Origin: Casuarina equisetifolia
Lineage: Eukaryota; Streptophyta; Magnoliopsida; Fagales; Casuarinaceae
Reading direction: 5' to 3'
Assembly (NCBI GenBank): GCA_028551475.1
Contig: CM052358.1
Coordinates: 3,474,501 to 3,538,500 of the forward strand
Length of the DNA: 64,000 bases
Shown here in pieces: positions 11,107 through 23,346 of the stretch (position 1 is the stretch's first letter; every line of letters begins with the position of its first letter). The notes below the pieces were generated by a model, which saw only the letters and a list, made by a program, of their open reading frames with translations, ran no database searches and was not told where the DNA came from. The translations under genes were made by a program, and so were the position numbers.

Positions 11107-11220
11107 CCACCTGTTCAGCCACCTGTTCAGCCACCTGTTCAGCCACCTGTTCAGCTGCCTGTTCAGCCGCCTGTTCAGCTGCCTGTCCAGCCGCCCGTTT
11201 AGCTGCCCGTCCAGCTGCCC
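11107..11220 (+). repeat. 12-bp minisatellite encoding PPVQ/LPVQ
   Basis: Four exact units of CCACCTGTTCAG (11107-11154) are followed by about five diverged units with CTG or CCG for the first codon and CCC for CCT. The gradient from perfect to diverged is typical of slippage. One unit carries TAG in place of CAG. Confidence 0.9.
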
Positions 11221-11259
11221 GGAGCTGCTCCTTTTGATGCCAAGCCACATGGCATATGA

Positions 11260-11890
11260 GCAGTCCATATTTAAAAAGAATCTGTGGAATTTTGAGTGGT
11301 AGGTGAATAGGCAAGACTTATTTTTTAGTGATCTGCTTATATTGGAACGATAACAGATTTGTTTTCACATATCTTAGTTTTGTGATTTACTTGGGATTCA
11401 CCTACTATTTCTGATGTGATAGACTGATTTTTCATCATCAGTTTTTTGCTGTTTTGCTATTGATTTTCTATGTGATTCCTTCTCATGGATGAATTTAAGT
11501 TGATTTCCCAAACTCGGTTTTCAGTGTAAGAAGCAACTCACAATTACTTTTTCCTATTTCTAGATGGTGTTATTTGTACTATTAGTGGTTTTCAAATTAT
11601 TTTATGTTCTAGATTAACTGAGGATGGTCAGAGTTAAGGAACTGACAAATTGGATAATCTTTAAAGAGTTTGATATGATGGCAGGAAGGTCACAAGATAC
11701 ACTTATTTCTACCAAAAAATTAAGGGACTGGACAGCTATTTTGCGATACGCATGAGGGTTGAAAAAGAAATATATCGAAGATGAATCCTATGAAAGTATA
11801 AATGGATATATACTAGTCTCATGGTGTAGTAATTAAGCAAGTTTGGAAGACCAACTTAAGGTTGACTAAGCCATGAGGATTTCCACAAGA
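11260..11890. other. Intergenic, no gene seen
   Basis: AT-rich sequence between the unknown locus and the gag relic, with no supportable feature. It probably contains the 3' untranslated region of the locus. Confidence 0.4.
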
Positions 11891-11899
11891 TTACAAAAA

Positions 11900-12800
11900 A
11901 TTGATTTTGAAATTACCATTCCATCGAAACTCTCCAGAATTGCCTCCCGGAAGATTCTAACCACGGGGGAGGAAGAAGATTAGCTTATCATTCGATTCAT
12001 TAAAAAGCTATTCCCTTTTCTAAATGCTTCCAGTGCGCTGGCCCGACAGTCATAGAGTAGTATAAACCCTTCTCCATCTCAACATACTTCCTCCGCCACC
12101 ATAACGTTGCATTGTTAGTGAGAAAGAGAGAAGCAGTATGCACATGTGTGGGTTCGACCTCAGTGCCCATGCCCTCAAAATACTGCTCCATATGCCATAG
12201 GAAATTATTAGCTTCCTTGGCATTTCTTGTGCCTCAAAATACCGCTCCATATGCTATAGGAAATTACCAACTTCCTTGGCATTTCTTGTGCCATTAAACT
12301 CTCTCAAATGCGGCACCTCCACTCTTGGAGCTTCTTTAACGACGCCACTAGTGCTAGACGAATTGACCCCAATCCCTTTTAGCCACCTCAAGCTGCTCTT
12401 TTAAGGACTCAACTTGAGCTTAGAGTTCCAACAATATCTCATTCATTGTCTTCTTGAGATTAACCACACCCCATGCCTCTTCAACTCAACTTTTTCCTTA
12501 TCTTGTAGGACTCCTTAACTTGTTGACTTCACGAAACACGTGTGCCTCCAATATAGAGAAATCATGCACCAATTGTTATAGTCGTTCAACAATTCCTCCA
12601 ATACCCCATTCAAAGAGGGTGACCTTGGCTTCCCATGCCACACAGTATCTCGAGATTAACTCCAACCTCTTCTCTTTCCTACTCAGGGAAGAGGAACAAC
12701 AACATTTCTTAGTTGAGTGCTACCTACCCCTCCACTTTTTCCATTTAACGTGGGTCCCAAATGAACTAGGCTCTGACATTCAATGTCATGGAGTTAGATG
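11900..12800 (-). mobile_element. LTR-retrotransposon gag relic with a 59-bp frameshifting duplication
   Basis: Read on the minus strand, the translation resembles the gag of a plant Ty3/gypsy-type element: a helical stretch, then VEVPHLREFNGTRNAKEVGNF, HMEQYFEGM, TASLFLTNNATLWWRRKY. The WW near ATLWWR is typical of the retrotransposon gag domain. A 59-bp segment is duplicated in tandem (12175-12233 and 12234-12292), and since 59 is not a multiple of three it breaks the frame. Only gag remains; no protease or polymerase of this element follows. A degraded primer-binding-site-like string (ATGTCAGAGCC on the minus strand, about 12787-12777) may mark its 5' end. Confidence 0.6.
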
Positions 12801-13555
12801 ATTCTAAGATTCTACGCAGCACTTAGTACCTTTCCTTTCTTTGGAATGGCTAAGTCTATCTAACTCTTGCTTACAAGATACAAGAAAAGAAATATAGAAA
12901 TGAAGAAGAAGAAGGCTTTATGGAAAGATATTGTATTCACACAAGGAAAATACAAGACTTATGGCTTTATCTACAAACTCTGAATCCACAAGATGAGACT
13001 ACACCTATTTACGAGGGGAGGAGAGTACAAATGAATGGTTGAGATTCATTTAATCCTATGGCCTAAATTAAGTTCTAAAATTCTCCACTAAAATATCTTC
13101 TAACCTACCCTTGGAAAGTTCTAAATAAAAGCCTTTTAGGCTTATTTAAAACTTTTTTTTAGGGCTTTCCAAGTTTTTCTAAAACATTCAATAGTTAGGA
13201 GTAATTTAAACTTTTCTAAAAGCTTCTAGATGCGTCTTAGTGGGCTTGCTATTGATTTGGGTTATTTAATTTTTATTTCTCAATTTCAGCTTTTTGGGAA
13301 CTTTTATGTTTAATTTTTAATTTTTTAATGAATTGAGCCCTTTTAAATCTACTCCTTCTCTCTCCTCTCTATCCTCTTAAGGCTTTTGCAAACCGAGCGA
13401 ACTCAGCCGTGGCTTTGTAGACCGACATGGGTTTGTCTATCATTCCGATCTTGCATTATTTGCTATTAATTTAAGTTACACCTTTTTTTTTTATTTCTCA
13501 ATTTCAAGTTTTTCTTTTGGTAAAATTTGTAAAAAAACTAAATGAGTGAGGGAAT
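12801..13555. other. Gap between two retroelement relics
   Basis: AT-rich, with no coding similarity. It might contain the decayed 5' LTR of the gag element, but I cannot define its borders. Confidence 0.35.
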
Positions 13556-13737
13556 TGTTGTATATATTTCTACAAGTTCTTCTATACAATGTTGCCTATT
13601 CTTATAGGCATTATGCCTAATCTATATTAGGTATATACATGAAACCTAATAACTACATGAATATTATAAGAGAATATTACATGGAATATTACATCCGAAT
13701 TAGGTAACATATCAAGAATAGTCTATTATCATTAACA
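13556..13737 (-). repeat. 3' LTR of the Ty1/copia relic
   Basis: On the minus strand this 182-bp segment starts TGTTAATG and ends TACAACA, giving TGTT...AACA ends. It is preceded by a purine run (TTGAAGGGAAG) in the expected polypurine-tract position. No matching copy was found at the other end of the element, so identification rests on the ends, the polypurine tract and position. Confidence 0.65.
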
Positions 13738-16700
13738 CTTCCCTTCAAGCTAAAAGGTTGTATAAGTCAAACACTCCAAGCTTGGAAAGGAGATGCCAAA
13801 GTTGCCAGTTGCAAAGGGCTTTCATCAATAAGTCTGCCAATTGCTCTTTGGTTGAGATATGACTTGTTGCTATGATATCTTGTTAAAGCTTTTCTCTTAT
13901 ATAGGACAATCCACTTCAATATGCTTAGTACGCTTATGAAAAATGGGATTTGCTGCTATCTTCTCTACTGCTTCATTATCACAAAAGAGTAATGCTGGTT
14001 GTCGCATGTGAAAACCAAAATCTTTAAGCAATCCTTTGATCTCAACAATCTCACTAATAGTTACTTACATGGCTCTATATTCTGCTTCAATTGATGAGAG
14101 AGAAACTGTTGGCTGCTTTTTCGATCGCCAAGATATCAAAGAGTTCCCAAGCATAATACAAGAACCAATAGTAAGGCGCCTAGTCAAAAGGCAAGTACTG
14201 TAATCCGAGTCGCAAAATGCTTGCAACTCAAATTTTGAGAAAAAGGGAAACATGAGTTTAGCCTTGGATAACTTTTAAAATACTTGATTACTTTCAGGGC
14301 TGCCTCCATGTGTAATTGTTTCATATCATGCATGAATTGACCAAGTAACTAAATTGGAAAAGTAATGTTAGGCCGAGTGAGAGTCAAATATATGAGTCTG
14401 TCAACCAATCTCTAATATACTGAAGGATTTGCAAAAGGAGGGTCATTGACCTTCTCCTTGGAGCCATTATCATACTCAATGCTTATGAACTTCTTATTCT
14501 ACTCCATGGGAATAACAAAAGGTTTTGAACTAACTATACCAGCTTTAAAGATCAATTCCAGTATATATTTCCTCTAACTAAGTGAAATACCCTCTAGAGG
14601 TCAAGCAATCTTTATGCCGAGGAAGAATTTTGAAGGACTAAGATCCTTCATGAAGAAAGTAAAATGCAAATAATCCTTGAGATCTAAGATAGCTGTCTAA
14701 TTATTCCTTGTAATTAAAATGTCATCTATATATATAAGTAAAGCAACAAAGAAATTTCCATCAGTTTTGGTGAAGAGGGAATAATCATGCCAGGATTTTC
14801 AAAAACCATGCATGAGTAAAGTAGTGGTGAATTTAGTATTCCACTAACGAGATGCTTGTTTCAAACCATACAATGATTTCTGCAATTGACACACTTGACC
14901 CTCCCTTTGATTACAAAATCTAGAGGGAAGCTCCATATGAACCTTTTCAAAGATATCTCCATGAAAAAAAAGCATTTTGGACATCTATTTGAAAAAAAGG
15001 CCAATGGTGAACAACAACAATAGTGATGAAAAGATGAATTGTAACATGTTTAGCAGTAAGAGAGAAAATGTCCTAATAATCGATCCCTTCGCCACTAAGT
15101 GGGCCTTGTAATGATTAACAAAGCCATCAGCACAACATTTAACCCTAAACATCCATTTACAACCAATAGGACATGATAAGGAGGTAGGGTGACCATATCT
15201 TATGTGTGATTAGCTTTAAGGACAGTAAGTTAATGGTTCATGGCATCAATCCAGTGGGGGTCGGTGATGGCTTCATGGTATGAGGAAGGTTCAAGGATGG
15301 TAGATATGGAGGCAATGAAGTGTTGGAGGGTGACAACAATTAAGGGAAAAGTACTTCGAAATAGGGTAAGAAGAGGTACGAAAAGCAGAAGGTAAGGTAG
15401 AAAAAAAGGTAGTCTTAAGTCCATATAGGAGGCTTAATAGCCCTACCAAAATGATGAATTGAGAGATCAGTTTGGGAAGAGGGGATCGGATCAGAGTGAT
15501 CTGATAGAGGGATTGGAACCACAAGTATGGAAGAGGTATGCTCAAAAGTGGGTGAAGTAAGAGCGGGCGGAAGATCTAAATGGAAAGATGGTTCTGATGA
15601 AAGTGGTGCAGCATCTGGGAGATCAACTAGCAAGCATGAAAGTATGTAGGGTTTGTTAGGTAGTAAGACTAGTGCTAAGGAGCTAGCTGAGCTGGGGGAA
15701 GCTATAGAAAAAGGAAAAAAAATCTCATGAAAAACAACATTATGACTAATAAAATTTTTTTCAGAAACAAGAACAAAAAGGCAATAACCCTTTTGGTAAG
15801 ATGGATTACCCATAAATACAAAAGAAATGGCACAAGGACTGAATTTGTCACATGGACCTAGAGTTGTTGCATAACATTGACAACCAAAAACTCAAAGACG
15901 ATCAAGAATGGGGGGTTGACCAAAAAAACACTCATAAGGAGTTATCCCACCAAAGGAAGAAGAAGGAAGGCAGTTGATCAAATAAGTGGCAGTCAAAAGA
16001 CATTCTCCCCAGAAATAATAAGGGACATGAGATTGAAAAGAATGGCCCATGCGACATCAAGTAAATGGCGATGTTTGTGTTCAACAATCCCATTTTGCTA
16101 CGGAGTATGAACGTAAGAACTCTCATGAATGATGTCCTCATTGAAAAGGAAAGAGACACATACGGATAAGAAGAATTTGAAATTGTTGTTAAAGCGAATG
16201 CGCTTGACAAGGGTGTTGAATTGGATGTGAAGCATTTAAAGAAAAGTTTGAATTTTAGAGAAAACTTGACTTTTATAGTGAAGAAGGAACATTTAGGTGG
16301 CACGAGAAAAATCATCGACAATGGTGAGAAAGTAATGAGCTCCGTCATGGGAGGGATGATGATAGGGACCCCAAACATCAATATGAATGAGGTTAAAAAA
16401 GGCAGTGGTGACAGTGTGATTAATGGGGAATAATTCATGGGTTTGTTTGGCAAATGGACAAATAAGGCATGAAAGAGAGTCATAACAAGATATTTTTTTA
16501 TCATGCGCAAAATATGTTTTTAAAGAAGAATGACTCAAACATTTATGCTAAAGTGAATAGGAGTCACTATTATTTGAAACAAAATTACAAGCAGGAAATT
16601 GCTTGAAAGTACATGATTTATTTGAAACGAAAGACAAATAATTGGAAAGTATTGAATAAAAATTCTTAGGAATAAGAGAACATAAAAAATAGAGGCCCCC

Positions 16701-17590
16701 CTCAGCCTTACCGAGTCGATCAACACTCCAGTCGAACGAGCTTGAAAAATAAAAAATTGATAAAAAAAAAAAAAACACAATCATTATCATGTGTGAGCTT
16801 ACGAATGGGTAATAGGTTATGTAAAAAATGAGGGACAAATAAAACATGATTTAAAGACATGTTGGGGTTGAGTCAATATCATCCAACATGTGTGACAAGA
16901 CTACGGGGTTGATCAAGAAGTAGGACAAATAAAGGATAAGCACATGGAAAATAGGAATCTAAAATATTTAAATCGTAGGTAATGTGATCACTAGCCCCTG
17001 AGTCTATAATCCATGTGGAAGAAAAAGTTTGGCTGAGAAGGCATTACCAATAAAGTTTGTTGAAGAATCATTAGTACCAACTTGATTGAGAAGGGTCACA
17101 AGTTTGCTTTGCTGGTTAGGGGTCAAAGTGAGGGCAAAAGGCCCACCAAGTGTGCTGCATGGAGTGGAAGAAGCTCCTAATAAGCCTAAACTTGGGTAAG
17201 GATGAGGTGAAGGCCCATGGTAATGAAGAGGGCCACCATAAACACCCACTACATAGGGGTCATTTTACTAAGGTCCATAACCCAAGGGATTAAGAAAGCC
17301 TATGGGGTCAACTGTGGTGTGATGATTAGTGGGCCTAGTGGGTTGTCTCCTATTCCCTCCCTTTTGCTTAGGCTTCCAACCATGAGGGTACCCAACTAAG
17401 CAAGCCTATCAAACATGTCCTAACTTCCTACAATAAGTACAATGGGGCTTGTTGCCGGGTTGGGCTGTGGAGAGCTGAGGGCCGGATAGTAAGGCTGGTT
17501 GGATTAGTGATGAGCTATGCAGCCTAAGTGTAGAGCCCGTGGAGCTGAAGTGGGCATTAGGCTAGTCAACAGAGTCGGACTAGCCCATGA
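13738..17590 (-). mobile_element. Degenerate Ty1/copia retrotransposon body, 5'-truncated
   Basis: Copia domains appear in order on the minus strand. The gag zinc knuckle CTYCRKLGH is near 17450, followed by a protease motif WIIDSGASDHIT near 17015. Next come GAG-pre-integrase and integrase (DVWGP, HYFLTIVDDFSRATW) at about 16290-16510, and an integrase-to-RT linker rich in Pro and Ser (15230-15813). The end of RT/RNase H is at 14065-14253 (AFCDSDYS, SLISWRSKKQPTVSLSSIEAEYRAM). Stops and frameshifts are scattered throughout, so it cannot make its polyprotein. The N-terminal gag and the 5' LTR are missing: the sequence changes character at about 17590 and no partner of the 3' LTR is found. Confidence 0.85.
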
Positions 17591-17596
17591 CATGAC

Positions 17597-17982
17597 TGTT
17601 GAAAATCATGTAGTTGTATGTTTTGATTGAGAAAAATTTTATTATGACTGAATATATATTTGGATATATGTTGAATATATGTAATTGTGTGCACACATTA
17701 AAAATCAAAGGAAGTAAAAGGTGTGTAAATTATAATATTAATTAATGATATTATAAGGTAGCTGGGTTCCTACATTTCACTATCAAACATCAAATATGAA
17801 ACCAATTTGATTTATTCTATGTATGTTTTAATTAATAGCTAAATTCATATTATTGGTTATATTAAAGAAATTTGATACTTGGAATTGGTGTGCTTATAGG
17901 TACATTTGAAAAGCAAAGTCTTATTACATTAAAGTATACATCTTCGTTGGACTGACCATATATCTATATATATGGATACATG

Positions 17983-18016
<34 letters not shown>

Positions 18017-18800
18017 GTATATATCTAGAGCCCATGAAGCTAAGGCCCGTGAAAGTGGAGCCTATGAAACCGAAACCTATGAGAAAAAGAAACCAGACCC
18101 CATGAGATGCAAAACCGAAGCCTGTGAGAAGGAGGCTAGAGCCCGTGAAGATTGAAGCCCAACGCCTTTCACTTATGCAAAATGGCAGTGTCTTGAGCAG
18201 ATAAGAGCTTAAGCTCTTATGATCAAACTCGTCTGAAGCCCTAGCCGCATATCAACTAAAGCTACCTTTTTCCTCTCAATCTATCTTGCAACGCCAACTC
18301 CAACAGGAAGAATGTTGAGGCGATTGAGTGTCAAAATGGCTATTTTGCTGGAAAATCACCATCTGTTGCTATGTGACATTGTGTCTATCAAATCTCAATG
18401 TAAGAAGTTCAAAATGGTTTGAACCAAAACCCTAACATGTTCAAGGTTTGAATATCTACTATAAAAGGGAGCTTTGGATGAGTATTTTGGTGCTGTTAAG
18501 ATATATTCTTGCTGATTTGATCAAAAGAGATAAAAGCCCTCATTGATTTGCTCTTGCTGTCGTGTTCTTCAATACTTGAAGGAAAAGAAAATCTTCGGTG
18601 ATATTTCCTAAATTTGTTATCTTGTGAATATCATTTGATAGATTGATTTTTGTATGTGCTAGATTATCTATAACATTATTTTGCACATAAAGATCATTGT
18701 AAATCTGAAACCCTATATTTGTGAAATTAAGGATTTAGAGACTAGAGCTTGAATTAACTCTGTATACATTTGATTAACTCTTTGATAAGCTTAAATCCTC
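17597..18800 (+). mobile_element. LTR-like segment with a TATA box (possible solo LTR)
   Basis: It begins TGTTGAAAATCATG directly after the truncated copia body. It holds an (AT)n run, a block of loosely repeated gagccc(g/a)tgaag motifs (18025-18160), and a plausible promoter TATAAAAGGGAG at about 18460. No coding domains are seen. The 3' border is not clear; the next recognisable sequence, shared with the U-box array, starts near 18835. It might be a solo LTR from another family. Without a second copy the assignment stays tentative. Confidence 0.35.
17995..18016. repeat. (AT)n microsatellite
   Basis: About eleven AT units flanked by ATAC and ATGTAT variants. Confidence 0.85.
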
Positions 18801-18839
18801 ACCTATATTATATATTTAAGGAATGAGCTTGAAGGTCTT

Positions 18840-19740
18840 TCCCTTAAAGCTGCCGCGGACCAAAAAGGAACGGCATAAATTGTCAAGCTTAAGCGGCACC
18901 AAATTCAAAGAAAATTTAAGAGTCTACCAAGAAACTAGTAATGCCTCTGGCTGCATTTCAACAACATCTTTTACATATTTCACTTTTTTTTTTTTTGGGT
19001 AACTCTAGCTGCAGTTGAGCATCATCTTTCGTTCATGTTTTACTTTTTTTATTTATTTTATTTGCTTGATTAAAGTCAAGGGGAAAGATGAATTTTATAA
19101 GTTAATATTAGAATTAAAATTTTAAGTCAAACATTTCTTTACTCATGGATTTAATTCCTTTAGCTTTATGTGTAAGACAAGAGTCTCACACTTAAGACAT
19201 AATCTGTTATGGTAAAGTTTAAATAAAAAAAATATTCCTCCGATTCTTGAATTAACTTTTGAGTTGACCTTTTAGATTTTCTATCTTGATTGATAATATA
19301 TGATTTGTTGTTCCTTATATATGTATAAACGTTCTTATTTCTTACAAGTTGGTTTTAAAAATGAAAATGAATTTCCTAACAACCCTAATTTGTAATTTAA
19401 ATATCATCTTTTTCCTTTCTAAAAAAAATAGAAAAGAAGAGAAAGTATCATTAGATAAAACTTGCTAATTATCTATCCATGCTTTGACTTCCAAAAGTAT
19501 GTTTATTGTTCTCTGGAAACCTCGAGATGTCCTGTAAAGAGCAGTCAAGGTCTTATGCTTCAAGCTACCGCATATGAAGAATGAATAGTATAAAGTTATA
19601 TGCTTGTGAAAAGCACCATTTTAGATCAACTTCATCCACTAAAAGTAAAAGTTTTAGTTCTAAATGGGTTCAGAAGAAGTAGGGTATGCAATCAGCATGC
19701 TATGCGCTTGATTATAATACCATTGTCTAAGCATGTTCGG
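18840..19740 (+). repeat. Upstream module of the U-box array, copy 1 (paired with 28760-29330)
   Basis: Several blocks in fixed order match 28760-29330: cttaaagc(t/c)gccgc near 18846 and 28773, then agagtc(t/c)accaa; later tgtttattgttc(t)ctggaaa, and gtaaagagcagtcaaggtc at 19535 and 29101; then cactaaaagtaaaagtttta at 19637 and 29230. The shared order over several hundred bases shows that the region upstream of each U-box pair was duplicated along with the genes. Confidence 0.7.
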
Positions 19741-20626
19741 AATATTTGGAGGAACTGCATGGTTTTATAATTGCGTGATGGCTCTTTTCCGTAGTTAAAA
19801 ATCATCCCAATAGTTGAAATTCTTCTCCCCAGTGATGATTGCATTAACAACTATAAAGGAAAAAAGAATTAAAATAAAGAACTGAAATTTAGAACTTTTA
19901 GAAAGAACCTAAACTTCTTGAAATCTAAGTCTCTTGAAACGGGATTTTTTTTGGTGAACAGTCACTTTTATTAAAAAAAGACTTGTTTACAATTACAACT
20001 ACAATAGTTTAACACTCAGCCATCTATTTAAAACTCCTCCTACCTGCTTCCTTCTCAATATTCCCCCAAAAAATCACCACTCGAATTCACATAACAACCA
20101 AAGTAAACTCAACAAACAGATTTTAAATGCCTAATCCCTTGTTGACCAATTATTTATTGCTTAACTTCTAGCTACATTCATGGTAAGCTCAACCCCCTAG
20201 AGAAGCACGTATGATCAGCCATAGTTGAGAAGCCCGTATATTCTTCTAGTGGGAATTTATCAAATCGTGGGGCACCCGGCTCCGTGTTCTCTCTTCACAG
20301 CTCCACCTTCCCCGTTACATAAGATATTCTTTGGTTATGCTAGGTTCGTTGAAAAGTATAGTCTCGTGCATGGAATAATGGAACTTGTTGAATTTATGTG
20401 CACATCCTACTCTGTCAACATATAATTATGTTGCGTTTCTTATGTATGGGAAGATATTTCTTTTCCTCACCAGTCCATTTTAAAAGAATAAATTGGCCAT
20501 TCAATGCATGTGTTTTGTAGTTTACACATGGAAAATTAACTGCACCCAAACATATTATGATATATTATTATTGTTGACAAACGCCTCAATAACCTTTCCA
20601 AGTTGTACTCTTTTTTGTTTAATCTT

Positions 20627-23346
20627 CATTTTTTAAAGTGATTGGAAAAAGTAATCAGTTTAACTGCATGGTGATCTGAAACATATTTGGGTGATAATGC
20701 CAGTCTCAACCACTCGGTAGGTGAAACTAAGAAGAGGTCAAGATCAGTTTTAACGTGTTTGGGTCATTATCGGTCATGTCGATTGATTATATTTGGTTGT
20801 GTTTTGTGATTATTTGTTATTAGTTTGCAGTGCCAATGTCCTGTGTCAGTTTGATAGTTTGGATATATATTTACCGTGAGCAGTAGAACTGATTGTGAAG
20901 CTTTGACGATTCAACAGTGGACTTGTTTGTTCTTCATTCTTGCTATGGTTTTCTAGACTAGCATCTGTAAACCCCGTTGACATGCCGAGCAGCCAGCACA
21001 AAAAGCCAAAGTCAATGGCTATAGGAACAGTTCCTCTCCATGGCAAGTCTTGGTAAAACGACTTTGATGAGAAGAAAAAAGAAAGAAAGCGTGAAGAGGA
21101 CCCTTCTGAACCAACTCTTGACACTCAGGTCCTTTTTCACATCAAACCTACTCCCCTGCCAGGTAAGAGACAGTGTGCCGTGTAGACACACGAAAAATTA
21201 ACAAGTCCAACAGTCTTCCTGTTAAAGTAAAAGCTTCGTTGCTTAAGTAGGTTGTAGAGGAGTAGAATATGCAGTTGGTATGGTATAGCCTGTATTATAA
21301 TACCATACTACTCTTTAGCCTCATACTTGATTTGATCATTTCGAAAGAAAAAACTAGATCATTTCAAATGGAATGTTTTGGAAACTTTGAACAGTTTCCA
21401 TAAGATTTGATAATTAGTTTTAAAAAGGATAAGTACATGCCAATATGTGTATCAGAAGGTGTTAATACAGAAATAAATACCAAGTTCCGAAAGAATATAA
21501 AAAATTGACTACACCAACGCTGAGCAAGTCAATGGAAGGCCATTGGGTTTGGCAGTGGGCGCAGCTGTCAACTAATTCTTTTAATAGCATTGTGACAACC
21601 ATTATGACTGAAGCTTCGAAATTAAAAAAGAATAAACCAGACGCGTTAAAACTTCTCGCACTATTTCTCTCTTTGTTGGTCAAACAACATAGACCTTCAT
21701 TGGGGTGCTTGTTCCGCAGAATTTGTTTATGTTTCTCATCTCTATTACCAGATGTTTCTCTGCTAAAACAGATGGGATTGATGCTCTTTTACTTGTTCTT
21801 AGGAAAATCAGTTTCCAGGCTCTCTTGCTTCATGGTTTTGATTACGTGGTATTGTTTTATCTGGGCTCTTTGTGCCCACGAAGGGCATCTGTTGTAAAGA
21901 GTTTGGTTTCTCGTAAGGAAGAAGTTTTTGTGCTCTTTGTACCCTTTTGCTGAGATTTCCTTGTTTACAATTGTTTCTGGCAGTTTAGCTGCCGTATTTC
22001 CAGTCGAAGAAAAGCTTCCGGATCCAGCCTTTCCATCAAACCAGCATAGAGCTCTTTCTGATCATTTTTCTGCTTTTCACCTCACTCGGTAAGCCTTTAT
22101 TCTTCTTGTTGTTTCAGGCACAACCTATGGTAAATGAAATAATTGCATGTTTTTGAAACTTGCGGGTGAAACTTGTAGGTGATAACTGAGTGAAATTTCC
22201 TTCTTACCGTAAAATATTTCAACCAGCATATCGAAGATTATTCTCATTTGAATAGACCTCGAGATTGCTGAAGTAGAAAAGCTGCTAGAATCCTTTTTTC
22301 CTGCGAGGTATTGCCAGGAAGTTGTCGTATTGCTGTGGCATTTATGACAGATTTCTATGAACGTTTGTTATTGCCTTCACACTCTTCATAAACAATAGAT
22401 TTCATCTTTTTTTTCTTTTTTAAATACCTGCATTTTATTTTATCATATGAGAACCAATATTTTTTTTCCCTCGGAGATTGAGAGGATATTTTTCTTAGGA
22501 ATATTGTGGCTTTCTTATAAAATCTTGTCAAATGGTTTATTTTTCTTCTTTAAAATGGTTGTTTTCAAAGAAGAATATCTCTAAATACAAGAATAATAAA
22601 TGACATATATCAAGATTTAGGGTGCAGAGAAATCACCTGTCATGTTAAAATAATTACTTTGCTTCAAAAGAATGTGTGTAAGTATAAAGGGCACAATAAA
22701 CAAAATATTTGCGAAGTATTTTGATAAAACTAGTTTAATGGAGTTTAATATGACTTTATTTATTAAAATTTCTAAAGATTCAATTTAAAAATTAACTCAA
22801 GAATTAGAATGATATCTCTTTTATTTAAAATTTATTACAAAAGATTATATTTTTAGTATGAGATTTTTATCATGTTCACACACTCACATGTAAAAAGATA
22901 TTGAATTCAAAGTTATATAAAATGTAACACATTCAACTTTACCTCTGATATCATATTTAAAAATCTAAATACTTAACTCAAAAATTAGTTTAAGAATTAA
23001 AAAAAATATTTTTTATTTAAACTTTATTATTTGGAATTACGCTTTTTGGTGCGGTCTTGCTCATATTATTTGTATCATAAATATTGTGTTGCTCTTACCT
23101 GCTGATTCCGGCGTAGCAAATCCAATTTTATAATTCTGTTATTCATTCATGATTGCAGGTGCCTTTCTCAGAGTGCAGGAAGCTTCAGAAATTTGTAACC
23201 GGCATAAAAAGATTTTATTACCCACAGTAAAGAAGGCTACCCCTCCGAGCTTATCCAGAAGAAAGGCTGTCTCCTCAATAAATGTCCAAATAAAGAAAGC
23301 CACCAACCTTGAAAAGTCCTGCACAGAGTCTAGCTAACTTTACCTG
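20627..23346 (+). pseudogene. U-box gene array, partial copy I (leader, exon 1, exon 2 only)
   Basis: This copy keeps the 5' part of a PUB5/45-like gene. An upstream module at 20627-20740 matches 23740-23850 and 31445-31560. A leader ends gatcatttttctgcttttcacctcactcg and then gtaagcc at about 22090. Exon 1 (22252-22307) reads ATAGACCTCGAGATTGC, with the start codon changed to ATA and one base fewer than the 57 of intact copies. Exon 2 (23159-23346) aligns with 25032-25217 but has two extra bases and stops. Exons 3 to 5, including U-box and ARM repeats, are absent. It cannot make an E3 ligase. The leader and its splice donor look preserved, so transcription is possible. Confidence 0.75.

Larger units (their letters stand above)
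9622..11259 (+). pseudogene. Unknown gene-like locus: coiled-coil segment, possible membrane helix, PPVQ repeat tail
   Basis: Four exons fit splice signals and phase: 9622-9820, 10619-10683, 10861-10977 and 11071-11259. A further exon ending near 9480 (SELDTDSDATVSK) may precede them, and one ending at 9317 (MEDSVIA) is possible but out of phase. The order is an amphipathic Ala/Leu/Glu/Gln-rich segment with a 19-residue unit present twice; a short hydrophobic stretch (YYIICLVAHAAAISFLYC) that could be a membrane helix; a predicted helical part (DLDQLSQRLEGLGLVLEL); then repeated PPVQ. An in-frame TAG at 11200-11202 lies inside the repeat where the unit normally has CAG; the next stop is at 11257-11259. 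This could be a disabled gene or a shortened but working one. I do not recognise the family. Confidence 0.4.

Noticed and set aside
11080..11314. Minus-strand frames rich in QAAEQ or NRWLNR repeats
   Set aside because: They are the antisense reading of the 12-bp PPVQ minisatellite.
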